A stretch of DNA of 64,000 nucleotides from Oligoflexus tunisiensis (GTDB taxonomy: Bacteria; Bdellovibrionota_B; Oligoflexia; Oligoflexales; Oligoflexaceae). Location of the stretch: contig NZ_BDFO01000001.1 of assembly GCF_001748245.1 (NCBI RefSeq), forward strand, positions 2,502,471-2,566,470, in the 5' to 3' direction. Each line of letters begins with the position of its first letter. The first letter of the stretch is position 1. Made by a program: the position numbers and the translations under genes. Positions 7,921 through 16,751 of this stretch are shown in pieces. A model generated the notes under the pieces. It saw nothing but the letters and a program-made list of their open reading frames with translations. It ran no database searches and was not told the DNA's origin.

Positions 7921-8577
7921 TTATTTGCCTTTGGAGTTGAAGTCGTCGCCCAGACCGGCCACCAGGGTGCTCACCATGGCTTGCGCGTCCGTTGCGATAA
8001 CTTTGATCTGACGTTGGAAGTAGTTGAACGCGATAACGGCTGGGATAGCGACCAAGAGACCGATAGCAGTTGCAACAAGAGCTTCCGAGATACCTGCCAT
8101 CACAACCTGTGCACCACCTGCTGGGTTGGTACCGAGATCGTGGAACGCTTTAATAATACCAAGAACCGTTCCGAAGAGACCGATAAAGGGCGCGTTGTTA
8201 CCCAGCGTCGCCAGAACCACCAGACCGCGGTCCAGCATCTTACGTTGACGCAAGAGGTAAGCCGTGGTCGCTTCCTGGATGGAACCCAGGCCGCCTTCAC
8301 GGTGATTCAGACCTTCCAAAGCGACTTTGGCCTCAAGGCTGTTGGGGTAGTTGCTGACAAGTTCAGAAGCGCCGGTGTAGTCGCGGCTCCGGAGCCTGCC
8401 GTAAAAATCCTCGATAACTTCCTGTTTCAATCGGCCCTGACGGAGGAAGTACCACATACGTTCCACCGCAATGGCGATCGAGACCACACTGAGAATGATG
8501 AGGAGCCACAAGACCCATTCAGTTCCCAGGAGGGTCATTTGGAGAAGTTCTTCGACGATGTTGAATTGTTTTTCCAT
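7921..8577 (-). CDS. exbB: ExbB/TolQ/MotA-family proton channel
   Basis: This 218-aa protein has three membrane helices: about 16-36 (VLWLLIILSVVSIAIAVERM), about 125-150 (LGNNAPFIGLFGTVLGIIKAF) and about 165-190 (ISEALVATAIGLLVAIPAVIAFN). GLFGTVLGI and the polar Thr/Glu pattern of the last two helices are diagnostic of the ExbB/TolQ family. It makes the pentameric channel around an ExbD dimer. It is followed by exbD and separated from tonB by 153 bases that hold the tonB terminator. Confidence 0.92.
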   Translation of the reverse strand: MEKQFNIVEELLQMTLLGTEWVLWLLIILSVVSIAIAVERMWYFLRQGRLKQEVIEDFYGRLRSRDYTGASELVSNYPNSLEAKVALEGLNHREGGLGSIQEATTAYLLRQRKMLDRGLVVLATLGNNAPFIGLFGTVLGIIKAFHDLGTNPAGGAQVVMAGISEALVATAIGLLVAIPAVIAFNYFQRQIKVIATDAQAMVSTLVAGLGDDFNSKGK

Positions 8578-8692
8578 TGCACTACCTTTCTGCCAAAGAG
8601 GCTCTATCCTACTCGCAACAAATGTCGCCGTTCGTGATGAAATTAGGAGTCAGATCCACACAACTATCTGATTCTCTGCATTTCGACAAATG

Positions 8693-8717
8693 AAAAGGTT
8701 CGCTGTGAAAACGAACC
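8693..8717 (-). terminator. Intrinsic terminator of tonB
   Basis: Read on the minus strand, GGTTCG and CGAACC form a 6-bp stem with a nine-base loop, followed at once by four T residues (the AAAA at 8693-8696 of the plus strand). It lies 14 bases past the tonB stop. This separates tonB from the exbB-exbD transcript. Confidence 0.65.
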
Positions 8718-8730
8718 ATGTCGCCTTGAT

Positions 8731-9456
8731 TTAATCGGTGAGCTTGAATTCAATCACGATCGTATGGCCTACCACTCGGACGGCCTGACCATTCACCATA
8801 CGCGGCTGATACTTCCACTTCCGGAGAGCCTTGCGCGCTTCGCGTTCGAAAATCGAGCGGTTCTCCGCTTCGATCACGGTGATGTTTTCTGGGCGACCTT
8901 CTTCGTTGATATCAACGCGGAACTTGATAAAACCTTCAATGCCTTTCAGAGCGGCTTCGCGCGGCATATCAGGCTTGATCTGTTCGATCGGCTGCCAGTT
9001 TGTCGTGACGCCCGGATCGCTGTCACCCGAGGTCGTACTGACGCCTACGCCAACTACACCGCCGGTGGGGTCATCCCCAAAGCTTTGTGGAAGGTCATTG
9101 GCGACAACGGGTTCTGGTTTGGGCTCTTCTTTCGCGATATCTTTTTTCGCGATATTCCGGGATTTAGGCTTAGGCTTGGGTTTGGGCTTGGCAATTTCGA
9201 CCGCTTTGGTCTTGGTTGCATTCGGGTTTCCATGCGGGTTCGCAAGAATTCGAACTTTGGCCACTTTTGGCGGTTCGGGAGCTACATAGGTCGGCGCCGT
9301 ATCACCAAAGCGCATCACAAGGACTGACGCAATATGCAAGGCTACAGAACCGAGCACAGCCAGCCATGGGGCGTGGTTATCGACGTTGCGAGCGATGCTC
9401 TCGAACTTCATGGCGCTCCCAGGCGTTGTTGTCGTTGAGGCGGTAACGATTTCCAT
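8731..9456 (-). CDS. tonB: TonB-family energy-transducing protein
   Basis: This 241-aa protein has a single N-terminal membrane helix (about 32-53), a Pro/Lys-rich periplasm-spanning region (KPKPKPK, EPKPEPVV) and a C-terminal TonB domain of about 85 residues. That domain contains DMPREAALKGIEGFIKFRVDINEEG, split here only for description, and RKALRKWKYQPRMVNG, typical of TonB C-termini. It couples the ExbB/D motor to outer-membrane transporters. No TonB-dependent receptor is in the window. It has its own terminator and a 354-base upstream gap shared with the divergent kup. Confidence 0.9.
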   Translation of the reverse strand: MEIVTASTTTTPGSAMKFESIARNVDNHAPWLAVLGSVALHIASVLVMRFGDTAPTYVAPEPPKVAKVRILANPHGNPNATKTKAVEIAKPKPKPKPKSRNIAKKDIAKEEPKPEPVVANDLPQSFGDDPTGGVVGVGVSTTSGDSDPGVTTNWQPIEQIKPDMPREAALKGIEGFIKFRVDINEEGRPENITVIEAENRSIFEREARKALRKWKYQPRMVNGQAVRVVGHTIVIEFKLTD

Positions 9457-9810
9457 GTCTGGCCCATTTTCCTTGTTTAGTGACCGATCCAGCGTTGAGC
9501 TTATTTAATCATTTAGACAAATCCCAAACTGCCTTATGAAAAGCAAATAAAAAAACACATAAAAAAATCGTCCAAAAGAATAAAAAACATATAAAAACCG
9601 AGGCCCAGAGCGGGTCTAAGGCCTTGGAAACGTTTAGGAGACGAGCTCTGTACACCAAAAAAATAAACCAAGCGGCCAACAACTTGTATACGTGTTTCCT
9701 GACTGGGCAGCATCTCTCAGGGGATTGCTTTGCCGTGATTTTCCGTATTGTATAGGACAGGCAACGCTGGACAAGGTTGCACCCCTCACAAACCGACTAG
9801 GAGTGCTTTT
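9457..9810 (+). other. Intergenic region between divergent tonB and kup
   Basis: This 354-base stretch is AT-rich next to tonB, with runs of A between about 9538 and 9597, and more balanced near kup. It must hold both promoters. I found no convincing -35/-10 pair, no Fur-like box and no recognisable ydaO-type (c-di-AMP) riboswitch, although that element precedes kup-type genes in some bacteria. A good AGGAG site for kup lies at its right end. Confidence 0.5.
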
Positions 9811-11709
9811 GTGACCGCTCACGCCGCTGTTATTCCCGCCCGTCATCCACGCTATATGCTGAACTTGACTCTTGGCGCGTTGGGCGTTGTCTTTGGGGAT
9901 ATAGGCACGAGCCCATTGTATGCTTTGCGGGAATGTTTTCATCATGGCTCGGGGCTCCCTGTCACGCCGGGCAACGTACTGGGCCTTCTTTCGTTGGTCT
10001 TTTGGGCGCTGATCATCGTCATCTCCCTCAAGTACGTGCTGTATGTGATGCGAGCGGACAACCGTGGGGAAGGAGGCGTTCTCGCTCTGATGGCCCTGGC
10101 TCATCCGAAGCCGAAGCTTGAGGGCCGGGATCCCAAAAAGTTTCTGATCTTTCTGGGCCTCTTCGGAGCGGCACTGCTTTACGGTGATGGGGTGATTACG
10201 CCAGCCATTTCCGTTTTATCCGCAGTGGAGGGTTTGGAAATATCCACCCCTCTGTTCAAACCCTACGTCGTTCCGATCGCGGTCCTTATACTGTGCTTGC
10301 TCTTTCTGCCCCAAAAGTACGGGACCGACAAGATAGGCAAGGCGTTCGGTCCTATCATTTTGATTTGGTTTATCACAATCGGCGCCCTGGGCATTGGTGG
10401 CATCCGCCATAATCCCAGTGTGCTGCAAGCCGTCAATCCGCTTCATGCCGTCCGATTTTTTCTTGCGAATGGCTGGCATGGCTTTCTTGCGCTGGGTGCC
10501 GTGTTCCTGGTCGCGACCGGTGGCGAGGCCCTTTATGCGGATATTGGACATTTCGGTCGAAAGCCCATTAATATCGCATGGTTTTTTTTGGTCCTCCCCA
10601 GTCTCGCGCTGAACTATTTCGGTCAGGGAGCGCTTTTACTTGAGTCCCCCGAGGCCTACCACCACCCTTTTTATTTCCTGGCCCCAAATTGGGCAACAAT
10701 GCCGCTGGTTTTTCTGTCGACCATGGCCGCGATTATTGCGTCGCAGGCGTTGATTTCGGGCGCCTATTCCATCACGCACCAGGCTATTCAATTGGGTTAT
10801 TTGCCGCGACAGAAGATCAGGCACACGTCGCATCATGAAATTGGCCAGATCTATGTGCCGCTCATCAACTGGGCCATGCTCCTGGGAACAGTGGCCCTCG
10901 TCCTCATCTTCCAACGATCCGGTCGTCTCGCAGCCGCTTATGGTCTGGCCGTGACAGCGACCATGGTGATAACCACCATCCTTATCTATTATGTAGCGCG
11001 GGATCTGTGGAAATGGAGACCGTGGATCGCGCTGCTGGTTTCTGCCGTGCTGCTGACGGTGGATCTGTCGTTCTTCTTCGCCAATTTGGTGAAGTTGCTG
11101 GATGGCGGTTTCATTCCGTTGGTGATTGGCCTTGTTATTTTTACATCCATGGTGACCTGGCGTCGGGGTCGTTACATTCTCGGCCAGCGTTTGAAGCTCA
11201 AATCGCTGCCGGTGGATCGCTTCATCGAACAACTGGAAACTGAAAAACCCTATCGCGTGGGCGGAACCGGCCTCTTCATGACAAGCGTACCCGACAGTAC
11301 ACCGCCCTCGCTCGTCCACAATGTACGGCACAATCATGTGATGCATGAGCATACGATCCTGCTGACGGTTGTAACGGAAAGCATCCCTTACGTCGCTGAA
11401 GAGGAGCAGATCGAAATCAAACTCATCCATCCCGGGATTTACTCGGCGAGGATTCGTTACGGATTCATGGAAATGCCGGATGTTCCGGCCTGTCTTGAAC
11501 GGAGTGTAGGCAAGCTCTTCCCTTACGATGCGAAGGCTGTGACCTATTTCCTGGGACGCGAATCGCTGGTTTCGACCAGGAGGCCCGGCATGGCCCGCTG
11601 GCGCGAGCACCTTTTTTCCTTTATGACGCGCAACAGTCAAAAGGCGACCGACTTCTTTAAACTGCCGGCCGACCAGGTCTTTGAGATTGGTATTGTGGTT
11701 GAGCTGTAA
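9811..11709 (+). CDS. kup: Kup/KUP-family low-affinity potassium transporter
   Basis: This 632-aa protein has about twelve membrane helices followed by a cytoplasmic C-terminal domain of roughly 170 residues. It opens with GALGVVFGDIGTSPLYALRE, the KUP signature, and contains YGDGVITPAISVLSAVEGLE and ALYADIGHFG. It imports K+ with H+. GTG 9811 is preferred because CTAGGAG stands eight bases ahead; an upstream ATG at 9748 has no ribosome site and adds a non-conserved leader. Its nearness to a KdpD/KdpE pair makes a potassium-homeostasis neighbourhood likely. Confidence 0.95.
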   Translation: MTAHAAVIPARHPRYMLNLTLGALGVVFGDIGTSPLYALRECFHHGSGLPVTPGNVLGLLSLVFWALIIVISLKYVLYVMRADNRGEGGVLALMALAHPKPKLEGRDPKKFLIFLGLFGAALLYGDGVITPAISVLSAVEGLEISTPLFKPYVVPIAVLILCLLFLPQKYGTDKIGKAFGPIILIWFITIGALGIGGIRHNPSVLQAVNPLHAVRFFLANGWHGFLALGAVFLVATGGEALYADIGHFGRKPINIAWFFLVLPSLALNYFGQGALLLESPEAYHHPFYFLAPNWATMPLVFLSTMAAIIASQALISGAYSITHQAIQLGYLPRQKIRHTSHHEIGQIYVPLINWAMLLGTVALVLIFQRSGRLAAAYGLAVTATMVITTILIYYVARDLWKWRPWIALLVSAVLLTVDLSFFFANLVKLLDGGFIPLVIGLVIFTSMVTWRRGRYILGQRLKLKSLPVDRFIEQLETEKPYRVGGTGLFMTSVPDSTPPSLVHNVRHNHVMHEHTILLTVVTESIPYVAEEEQIEIKLIHPGIYSARIRYGFMEMPDVPACLERSVGKLFPYDAKAVTYFLGRESLVSTRRPGMARWREHLFSFMTRNSQKATDFFKLPADQVFEIGIVVEL

Positions 11710-11724
11710 AAGTCCCGCCGGAGT

Positions 11725-12498
11725 TTAGCGGCGGATGGCCAGAGCGTTGATCAGCGGTGGAAAGAAATTATCCAGAGCTTCCAGCGGCTGCCAGTGATCT
11801 TCAAACAAGTCCGCCAGCATAAAGCCGGAGCGCATCAGTCCGCCCATCTGATCACTCAGGCTATGGCCGAATTCCAGCGGCACTTCCGGATAAACAAATC
11901 GTTTGAAGTCCTCGGTATCAAGACTCTTTTGATCCGAGTAGGGGACGGGATACTTGAGTTCAAAAATTCCCGCCTGGGCTTTTACAAAATCGAAACTCCA
12001 GGCCAGAGGATTGATGAACGCATAAAGCAGGCGTCCCCCAGGGACGAGCAGGCGCGCACAATGTTTCCAGACCGGTTCGAGCCGTTCAAAAAAACAATTG
12101 GCCAGGGGCAGCACGATACAGTCGAAGCTCGCATCCTGCAGAAAGCCGAGATCATCCGCCGAGCAGCGATGCATATCCAGGGACAGGTGCCAGCGATGAG
12201 CGATCATCGCATCTCGAGCCAGCTGTTCTTCGGAAATATCCACCAGGGTCACGCGCGCCCCGGCTGCCGCCAGAAGAGGCGCCTGGCGTCCCCCGCCTGC
12301 GGCCAGAGCCAGGCAGCGACGACCGTCCAGCTCGCCAAGCCAGGCCTTGGGCACCGGCTGGGTCGGGCTGAGATGCAATCGAATGTCACCGCTGCGCGCG
12401 GCTTCCATTTCGTGGTCACTGACACTTTCGGACCATTGAATGCCAAAGCGGGCCTGGGTATTCCAGGCCTTTCGGTTATGTTCCTGAATATTCATCAT
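11725..12498 (-). CDS. Class I SAM-dependent methyltransferase
   Basis: The protein (about 257 aa from ATG 12498) has a methyltransferase type 11 fold: CLALAAGGGRQAPLLAAAGARVTLVDIS is the SAM-binding region with the acidic Asp after strand two, then SFDCIVLPLANCFFE and LLVPGGRLLYAF. The usual GxGxG loop reads AGGGR. Three possible starts exist (12507, 12498, 12495); AGGGATGG best fits 12498 or 12495. It follows the broken chrA locus with almost no gap. Substrate is unknown; a small-molecule acceptor is the default guess. Confidence 0.78.
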   Translation of the reverse strand: MMNIQEHNRKAWNTQARFGIQWSESVSDHEMEAARSGDIRLHLSPTQPVPKAWLGELDGRRCLALAAGGGRQAPLLAAAGARVTLVDISEEQLARDAMIAHRWHLSLDMHRCSADDLGFLQDASFDCIVLPLANCFFERLEPVWKHCARLLVPGGRLLYAFINPLAWSFDFVKAQAGIFELKYPVPYSDQKSLDTEDFKRFVYPEVPLEFGHSLSDQMGGLMRSGFMLADLFEDHWQPLEALDNFFPPLINALAIRR

Positions 12499-12509
12499 GG
12501 CAGCCATCC

Positions 12510-13420
12510 CTAAAAGAAATATGAGGCAAAACCTACAACGATTCCCAAAAGAATCAGGAGTCCCGCATCCATTCGCGCCTTTTCCAGCAGGACAAAAGCC
12601 GCGACGGCCAAAGCCATACTGGGAAGGGTTGTCACCGAGCTTTTCGCCAGACCAAAGCAGACATGCACCATCAGCCCCATCGCTGCAGCATTGACGCCAA
12701 GCAGCACATGAGGAACTTCCGGGCGGCGCTCCAGTCGTGGCAAGAGTAACCGCTGCAAGCTATCATGAGAAAAGCGGGTCCGAAAATACCTAATGTTGCC
12801 AGGCCAGCTCCCGTCCAGCCTTGCAGTAAATAACCGATAAAACTTGCTGTGCTTAACAAAGGCCCTGGCGTGATTTGGCCCACAGTGATGGCATCCAACA
12901 CTTGCGTTTCCGTCAATCAGCCCAGGCGATGCACCAGATCATCCTTGAGATAGATGAGGAGCGTATAACCTGATCCGAAGAGCACCGCGCCTATTTTAAA
13001 GAAAACGGCGAAGATCTCGGCCGAAGGCGCAGAACCCAAAAACCAGGCATGCTGCCGGAATTCTGTCCGGCGTGAATGGAGAAAAACGGCAAGCCCGCCG
13101 AGGAAGAGGATGAGCAGGTCGGGCAGTCCTGCGAGTTTGCAGGCGAGGGCCAGGGTTCCCACGATCCCAAGAGGGCGTGCCGGAAGCTGTCGTGTCCGCC
13201 CAGCTGCCGACCGAGGATCATGGCCAGTTCCGTGGAATTGGGGCCTGGAATCAGCTGGGTCAGGGCGTGAAGATGGAGAAAACGCTCGCGCGTGAGCCAC
13301 TGTCGTTTTTGAACGAGCTCATGATCCATCAGGGCAATATGGGCCAGTGGACCACCAAAACTGGTGACGCCAAGTTTTGGCGAAGACCAGAAAGAGCGAG
13401 GCCAGGGGAATGCGAGGCAT
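12510..13420 (-). pseudogene. chrA: Chromate transporter (ChrA) remnant with frameshifts, a nonsense codon and an internal deletion
   Basis: Pieces of one CHR-family transporter lie in order but in different frames. The start is ATG 13420 (PRIPLASLFLVFAK). A frame change at the A4/T4 run 13375-13378 leads to FGGPLAHIALMDHELV, WLTRERF and LIPGPNSTELAM. Another shift near 13165-13175 joins directly to LALACKLAGLPDLLILFLGG, skipping about 100 residues normally present. Then FFKIGAVLFGSGYTLL runs to an in-frame TGA (12914-12916) where Trp is expected in GWLTE. TQVLDAITVGQITPGPL continues, and a third frame change near 12750-12765 gives the end. Sequencing error cannot explain all of these, so the gene is judged inactive. 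Confidence 0.85.
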
Positions 13421-13449
13421 GCCGTAATTCCTGTTCAAGGGACAAGGGA

Positions 13450-14838
13450 TCAGGAAGCATATAGCATGGCAGCGTCATATCCGGGAAGCGTCATGGTCGC
13501 GACGGTCCAATCCCCCTCGCGCCGATAGTGGAGGTCGCCGCCCACCGAATGGAGGATGGCAGCGGCGAGCGCGAGGCCCATTCCCCGACCCGGGCGATCG
13601 AGCTTGGTGGTATAGAACGGGTCGGTGAATTTTTGCAGATCCGCGACGATCACGTCCGAGCCGTTGTCCCAGACTTCGATGGGGACAAACTCAGCCGCCG
13701 GCAGAACTTTCAGTTGGATCAGGCCATCCGCTCTCTGAGCCACGGCCTCGACCGCGTTTTCCAGAACGGTATAAAGGATATTTTGCAGATCCTCGGCGGC
13801 CAGCCGGATTTTAAGGCCAGTCCCCAGGTCCCATTCCAAGGGCAACTTGGGATTGAGATCGCGGATGCGGAGCTGTACATCCTGGATGGCATTTTCCAGG
13901 AGCGCGATGCCGCTTTTCCGGTGTCGATCATTATTGATCTGATTCAGACTCCAGACCACGAATTGAATTCGTTTGGCGGCCAATTGAATGCGGGGATTGA
14001 TGCGCTCCAGATCGGCCTTCTTAAAATCATGCCGTTCCAGGAGCTCAAGGTAACCGAGGAGTATGGTCAGCGGATTATTGATTTCATGCGCAATGCCACC
14101 CGCCATGCGACTGAGGGAAATCTGCTTTTCCTTATTGGCGAATTCGTGTTCCTGATCCTTGAGTCGCGTCTGCTGGCTGTTCTTCAAGCGATCAAATACA
14201 TACGCGAGTGCAAAGGCCCCGATGAGCCCAAGGCAGCGATCGATGTAAAGTGAGGAACGGCCCGGATGCAGAGCCGGAATCAAACCCGGGAACATGGTGG
14301 CCCAAAGCCCGATTCCGACGGCTATATAAAATCCGAGGAAGGCGGAGAAGTAGGGGAAGGCCAGACGCGGTCCCAGAAGAAATGAAGCCGCCATCACCAG
14401 CGCAACAACGTAATGATACGCCCCCGAAATGTCGCCGAGTCTGGTGGTGATCAGTATGCTCAACAGCAAGACGCTCAAGAGAGTGACAATAAAAAGGCTC
14501 GCGCGATACACCTGCCGGTCATGGCGCACGTGAAAGTAGGAGACGAGGCAGCTGATCCACATCAGGGCTTGCAGCACGAAGATATGACCAAGACTGCCGC
14601 GGACAAAAATGGATACATAAAGTGGAACCAGGATATAGATCAGGCCGCAGCCGAGGATCAGCTTCAGCAGCATGAGCTGATAAATGCCGTTGGGGTTCCT
14701 GTGATCCCAGGACTCCCGACTGATTTGTAATAGAAGGCGTGGTGACACTGTATCCTCCAGATATTTCATCGGAAAAATCACAGGAAGCCTGAGGGCCGCT
14801 GCTTTCGGATGAGTGAGCGTAATGCGAAATTGGCTCAC
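13450..14838 (-). CDS. Membrane sensor histidine kinase
   Basis: This 462-aa protein has an N-terminal block of about six membrane helices (residues 55-215), a short coiled linker, a HisKA dimerisation domain with His251 (GGIAHEINNPLTILLGYLELL region) and a HATPase_c domain (NAVEAV, EVWDNG, DRPGRGMGLALA). It resembles NtrB/HWE-like orphan kinases that use an integral-membrane sensor. No response regulator is adjacent. The given start is GTG 14838; ATG 14769 (KYLEDTV) is an alternative and neither has a strong ribosome site. Confidence 0.85.
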   Translation of the reverse strand: MSQFRITLTHPKAAALRLPVIFPMKYLEDTVSPRLLLQISRESWDHRNPNGIYQLMLLKLILGCGLIYILVPLYVSIFVRGSLGHIFVLQALMWISCLVSYFHVRHDRQVYRASLFIVTLLSVLLLSILITTRLGDISGAYHYVVALVMAASFLLGPRLAFPYFSAFLGFYIAVGIGLWATMFPGLIPALHPGRSSLYIDRCLGLIGAFALAYVFDRLKNSQQTRLKDQEHEFANKEKQISLSRMAGGIAHEINNPLTILLGYLELLERHDFKKADLERINPRIQLAAKRIQFVVWSLNQINNDRHRKSGIALLENAIQDVQLRIRDLNPKLPLEWDLGTGLKIRLAAEDLQNILYTVLENAVEAVAQRADGLIQLKVLPAAEFVPIEVWDNGSDVIVADLQKFTDPFYTTKLDRPGRGMGLALAAAILHSVGGDLHYRREGDWTVATMTLPGYDAAMLYAS

Positions 14839-14877
14839 AATTACTCAAGGTAATGAAGGGGTTACATGAGCGAACTG

Positions 14878-14895
14878 TTGTCAAAATGGTTGACA
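14878..14895. promoter_or_regulatory. Short inverted repeat TGTCAA-N5-TTGACA
   Basis: A perfect 6-bp inverted repeat with a five-base spacer lies in the 183-base gap between the divergent histidine kinase and MaoC-like genes. It could be an operator, or the right arm TTGACA could be a -35 box, although no good -10 stands 16-18 bases downstream. Confidence 0.25.
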
Positions 14896-15021
14896 TGATG
14901 AGCGGGGTGAACAGGTTGGGCTGGGTTAACGCCATGAATCCGTTCCGGGTTGTTCCTGGTCCGCTTCGTGTATTCAGTCCCGTAGCTTGGGTAATTGACC
15001 TTGTTTGGAGAAAGAGAAGCC

Positions 15022-15963
15022 GTGGAAAAAGTCGTGACTCGAAAAAAAGTGCAACTGAAGGCCGTTCAAGGCGTGGAATATCCACAATACTATTCGCGCC
15101 TGATGGTCAATCTCTTAAGACGTCAGAAGCTCGCCGTGCCGAAGAGCGGCTATCCTTTCGCGGCCGCTTTTGAATTCCCTGAATCCTTGAAATCCCGGTG
15201 GGATCACCTGTTCCTGGTGAATCCACGGTATCCCAAGCCGCTGCAGATGATTTACAACCGTTTGTCCCGCGATTATCTCTTCGAAGCGCTGAGCAAGATG
15301 CAGTTGAATTTTGCCAACATCATGCAGCTCGGCATCGACGTGGAGCTCACGCGCCCTTTCGCGGGCTTTCTGCCTTCGCAGCATTATCATTATTCCAGTG
15401 CCTTCAAGGAAGTTCTGCATCTTAATCACGACCGCGCTTTGCTTCATTTCCGCTCGGTGGTCAGCGATGAGCAGGGTGAACCCATCGTCGTGCAGAGGGA
15501 CATGATGATCCTCGCCAACTTGAAAAAGGCTGACGTGGAGCGTCTCGACAAGATCGCCGAAATTCATGGACAGTCATCCGATCAATACCGTGGCCTCTCC
15601 AAACAGGAGCCGGAAATTAGCCTGGAGACCGCGGACTGGAGCGGTCGTTACTTTCTATCGAATGACACCGGCCTGCGCTACGGCGTGGTTTCGGGGGATT
15701 TGAATCCGCTGCATACTGCCAGGATCTTCTCCAAGCTTCTCGGTCATCGCGGTTCTTTCGTGCAGGGGGCGTTTACCGCCAACCTCGTTCTTAAATTTTT
15801 GATGAACGATATGCACCTGCCGGTCAAGACCATGTCCGTGATCTTCACGCGCCCGGCTTATTCCGGACAGATGGTCACGTTTGTGGTGAAGGGCAACCGC
15901 TTTGAGCTGCACTGCCAAGGCAACAAGCTTTTGGCCAAAGGCCATTTCACAGTGTTTCCATAA
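15022..15963 (+). CDS. MaoC-like hotdog-fold acyl dehydratase/hydratase
   Basis: The 313-aa protein ends in a MaoC-type hotdog domain. YGVVSGDLNPLHTARIFSKLLG carries the catalytic Asp and His of the hydratase motif, followed by GSFVQGAFTANLVL and a strand-rich end. An N-terminal hotdog-like region lacks the motif, giving the double-hotdog length of about 300 aa seen in (R)-specific enoyl hydratases and hydroxyacyl-ACP dehydratases. It acts on acyl-CoA or acyl-ACP in lipid metabolism. GTG 15022 is chosen because GGAGAAAGAG lies just upstream; TTG 14995 has none. A strong terminator follows. Confidence 0.78.
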   Translation: MEKVVTRKKVQLKAVQGVEYPQYYSRLMVNLLRRQKLAVPKSGYPFAAAFEFPESLKSRWDHLFLVNPRYPKPLQMIYNRLSRDYLFEALSKMQLNFANIMQLGIDVELTRPFAGFLPSQHYHYSSAFKEVLHLNHDRALLHFRSVVSDEQGEPIVVQRDMMILANLKKADVERLDKIAEIHGQSSDQYRGLSKQEPEISLETADWSGRYFLSNDTGLRYGVVSGDLNPLHTARIFSKLLGHRGSFVQGAFTANLVLKFLMNDMHLPVKTMSVIFTRPAYSGQMVTFVVKGNRFELHCQGNKLLAKGHFTVFP

Positions 15964-15974
15964 GGCAACAGAAC

Positions 15975-16022
15975 AAGCACAAAACATTTCCAGTTGATGA
16001 ACTGGAAATGCTCGTGCTTTTT
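15975..16022 (+). terminator. Strong intrinsic terminator after the MaoC-like gene
   Basis: CATTTCCAGTT and AACTGGAAATG form an 11-bp perfect stem with loop GATG. AAGCAC and GTGCTT extend it outward across small bulges. A T-run (16018-16022) closes the signal. It begins 12 bases after the stop codon. Confidence 0.85.
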
Positions 16023-16123
16023 CGTAAGCAATACGGAAAGATGAAAATCGCGACTTGCGTTGCGCGAAAGGAATGCTTTAAAAGGAAAGTCGTTTTAATT
16101 GTGCTGTTGTTAATGAGGATGAA

Positions 16124-16684
16124 ATGAAACGACTGTCGCTGATTACCTTCACGATTCTACTGATCCTGGGCTGCCAACGTTCGAACGCCAACCCCTTGGA
16201 TCCCAATTTAAGAAATGCTCCCGAGAATGAAGATTCCACAGCGTACACGCGCTTGACCTCCTGCTATGAAGGGGATGAATGGGTCTGTGCGGTGGAAGCG
16301 GCGATTGTGGAAAAGACCAATCAGAAGCGGGCGGGGATAGTGGCGGCGCTGACGCATAGTTTTGAGGCGTCTTATGCGGCGCGGGTTCATTCGTTGCATA
16401 TGGCAAGTGTGGATGATAGTTTCAATCACAATGGATTTCCCGATAGCAGGGAGCTGACCATAAAGCAGGAGTTTCCTGGATTAAAGATTAGTATGCGAGG
16501 GGAAAACATTGCCATGTTTTCCAATGGCCTGACTGATCCTGAAGATGCGGCCGAAGAATTTGTTCAAATGTGGTGGAATAGTAAGGGTCACAGGGACAAC
16601 ATGCTGCGCGACGGCATCCATTATATCGGTGTTGGAGTTGCTCGCTCTCCCAAAGGAATCTATGCAACCCAACTCTTTCACTGA
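16124..16684 (+). CDS. CAP/SCP-domain lipoprotein
   Basis: This 186-aa protein has a lipoprotein signal (ILGC, Cys17) and a CAP (cysteine-rich secretory/antigen 5/PR-1) domain: HSLHMA, FNHNGFP, GENIAMFS, WWNSKGHRDNML and IGVGVA followed by YATQLF. These are the CAP1/CAP2 signatures with the paired His/Glu cavity residues. Bacterial CAP proteins are exported and mostly of unknown function, with some linked to lipid binding or envelope integrity. ATG 16124 follows GAGGATG. The giant propeller lipoprotein gene begins 68 bases downstream. Confidence 0.85.
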   Translation: MKRLSLITFTILLILGCQRSNANPLDPNLRNAPENEDSTAYTRLTSCYEGDEWVCAVEAAIVEKTNQKRAGIVAALTHSFEASYAARVHSLHMASVDDSFNHNGFPDSRELTIKQEFPGLKISMRGENIAMFSNGLTDPEDAAEEFVQMWWNSKGHRDNMLRDGIHYIGVGVARSPKGIYATQLFH

Positions 16685-16751
16685 ATTTTTGCTTTAAATA
16701 AAGCTGCGAATCCTATATCCAGTCCTCATTACATAGCCTCAAGAGGTGGTA

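Noticed and set aside
9598..9810. Possible c-di-AMP (ydaO-type) riboswitch before kup
   Set aside because: I looked for its conserved stems and purine-rich loops and could not place them; only AT-rich spacer and a ribosome site are visible.
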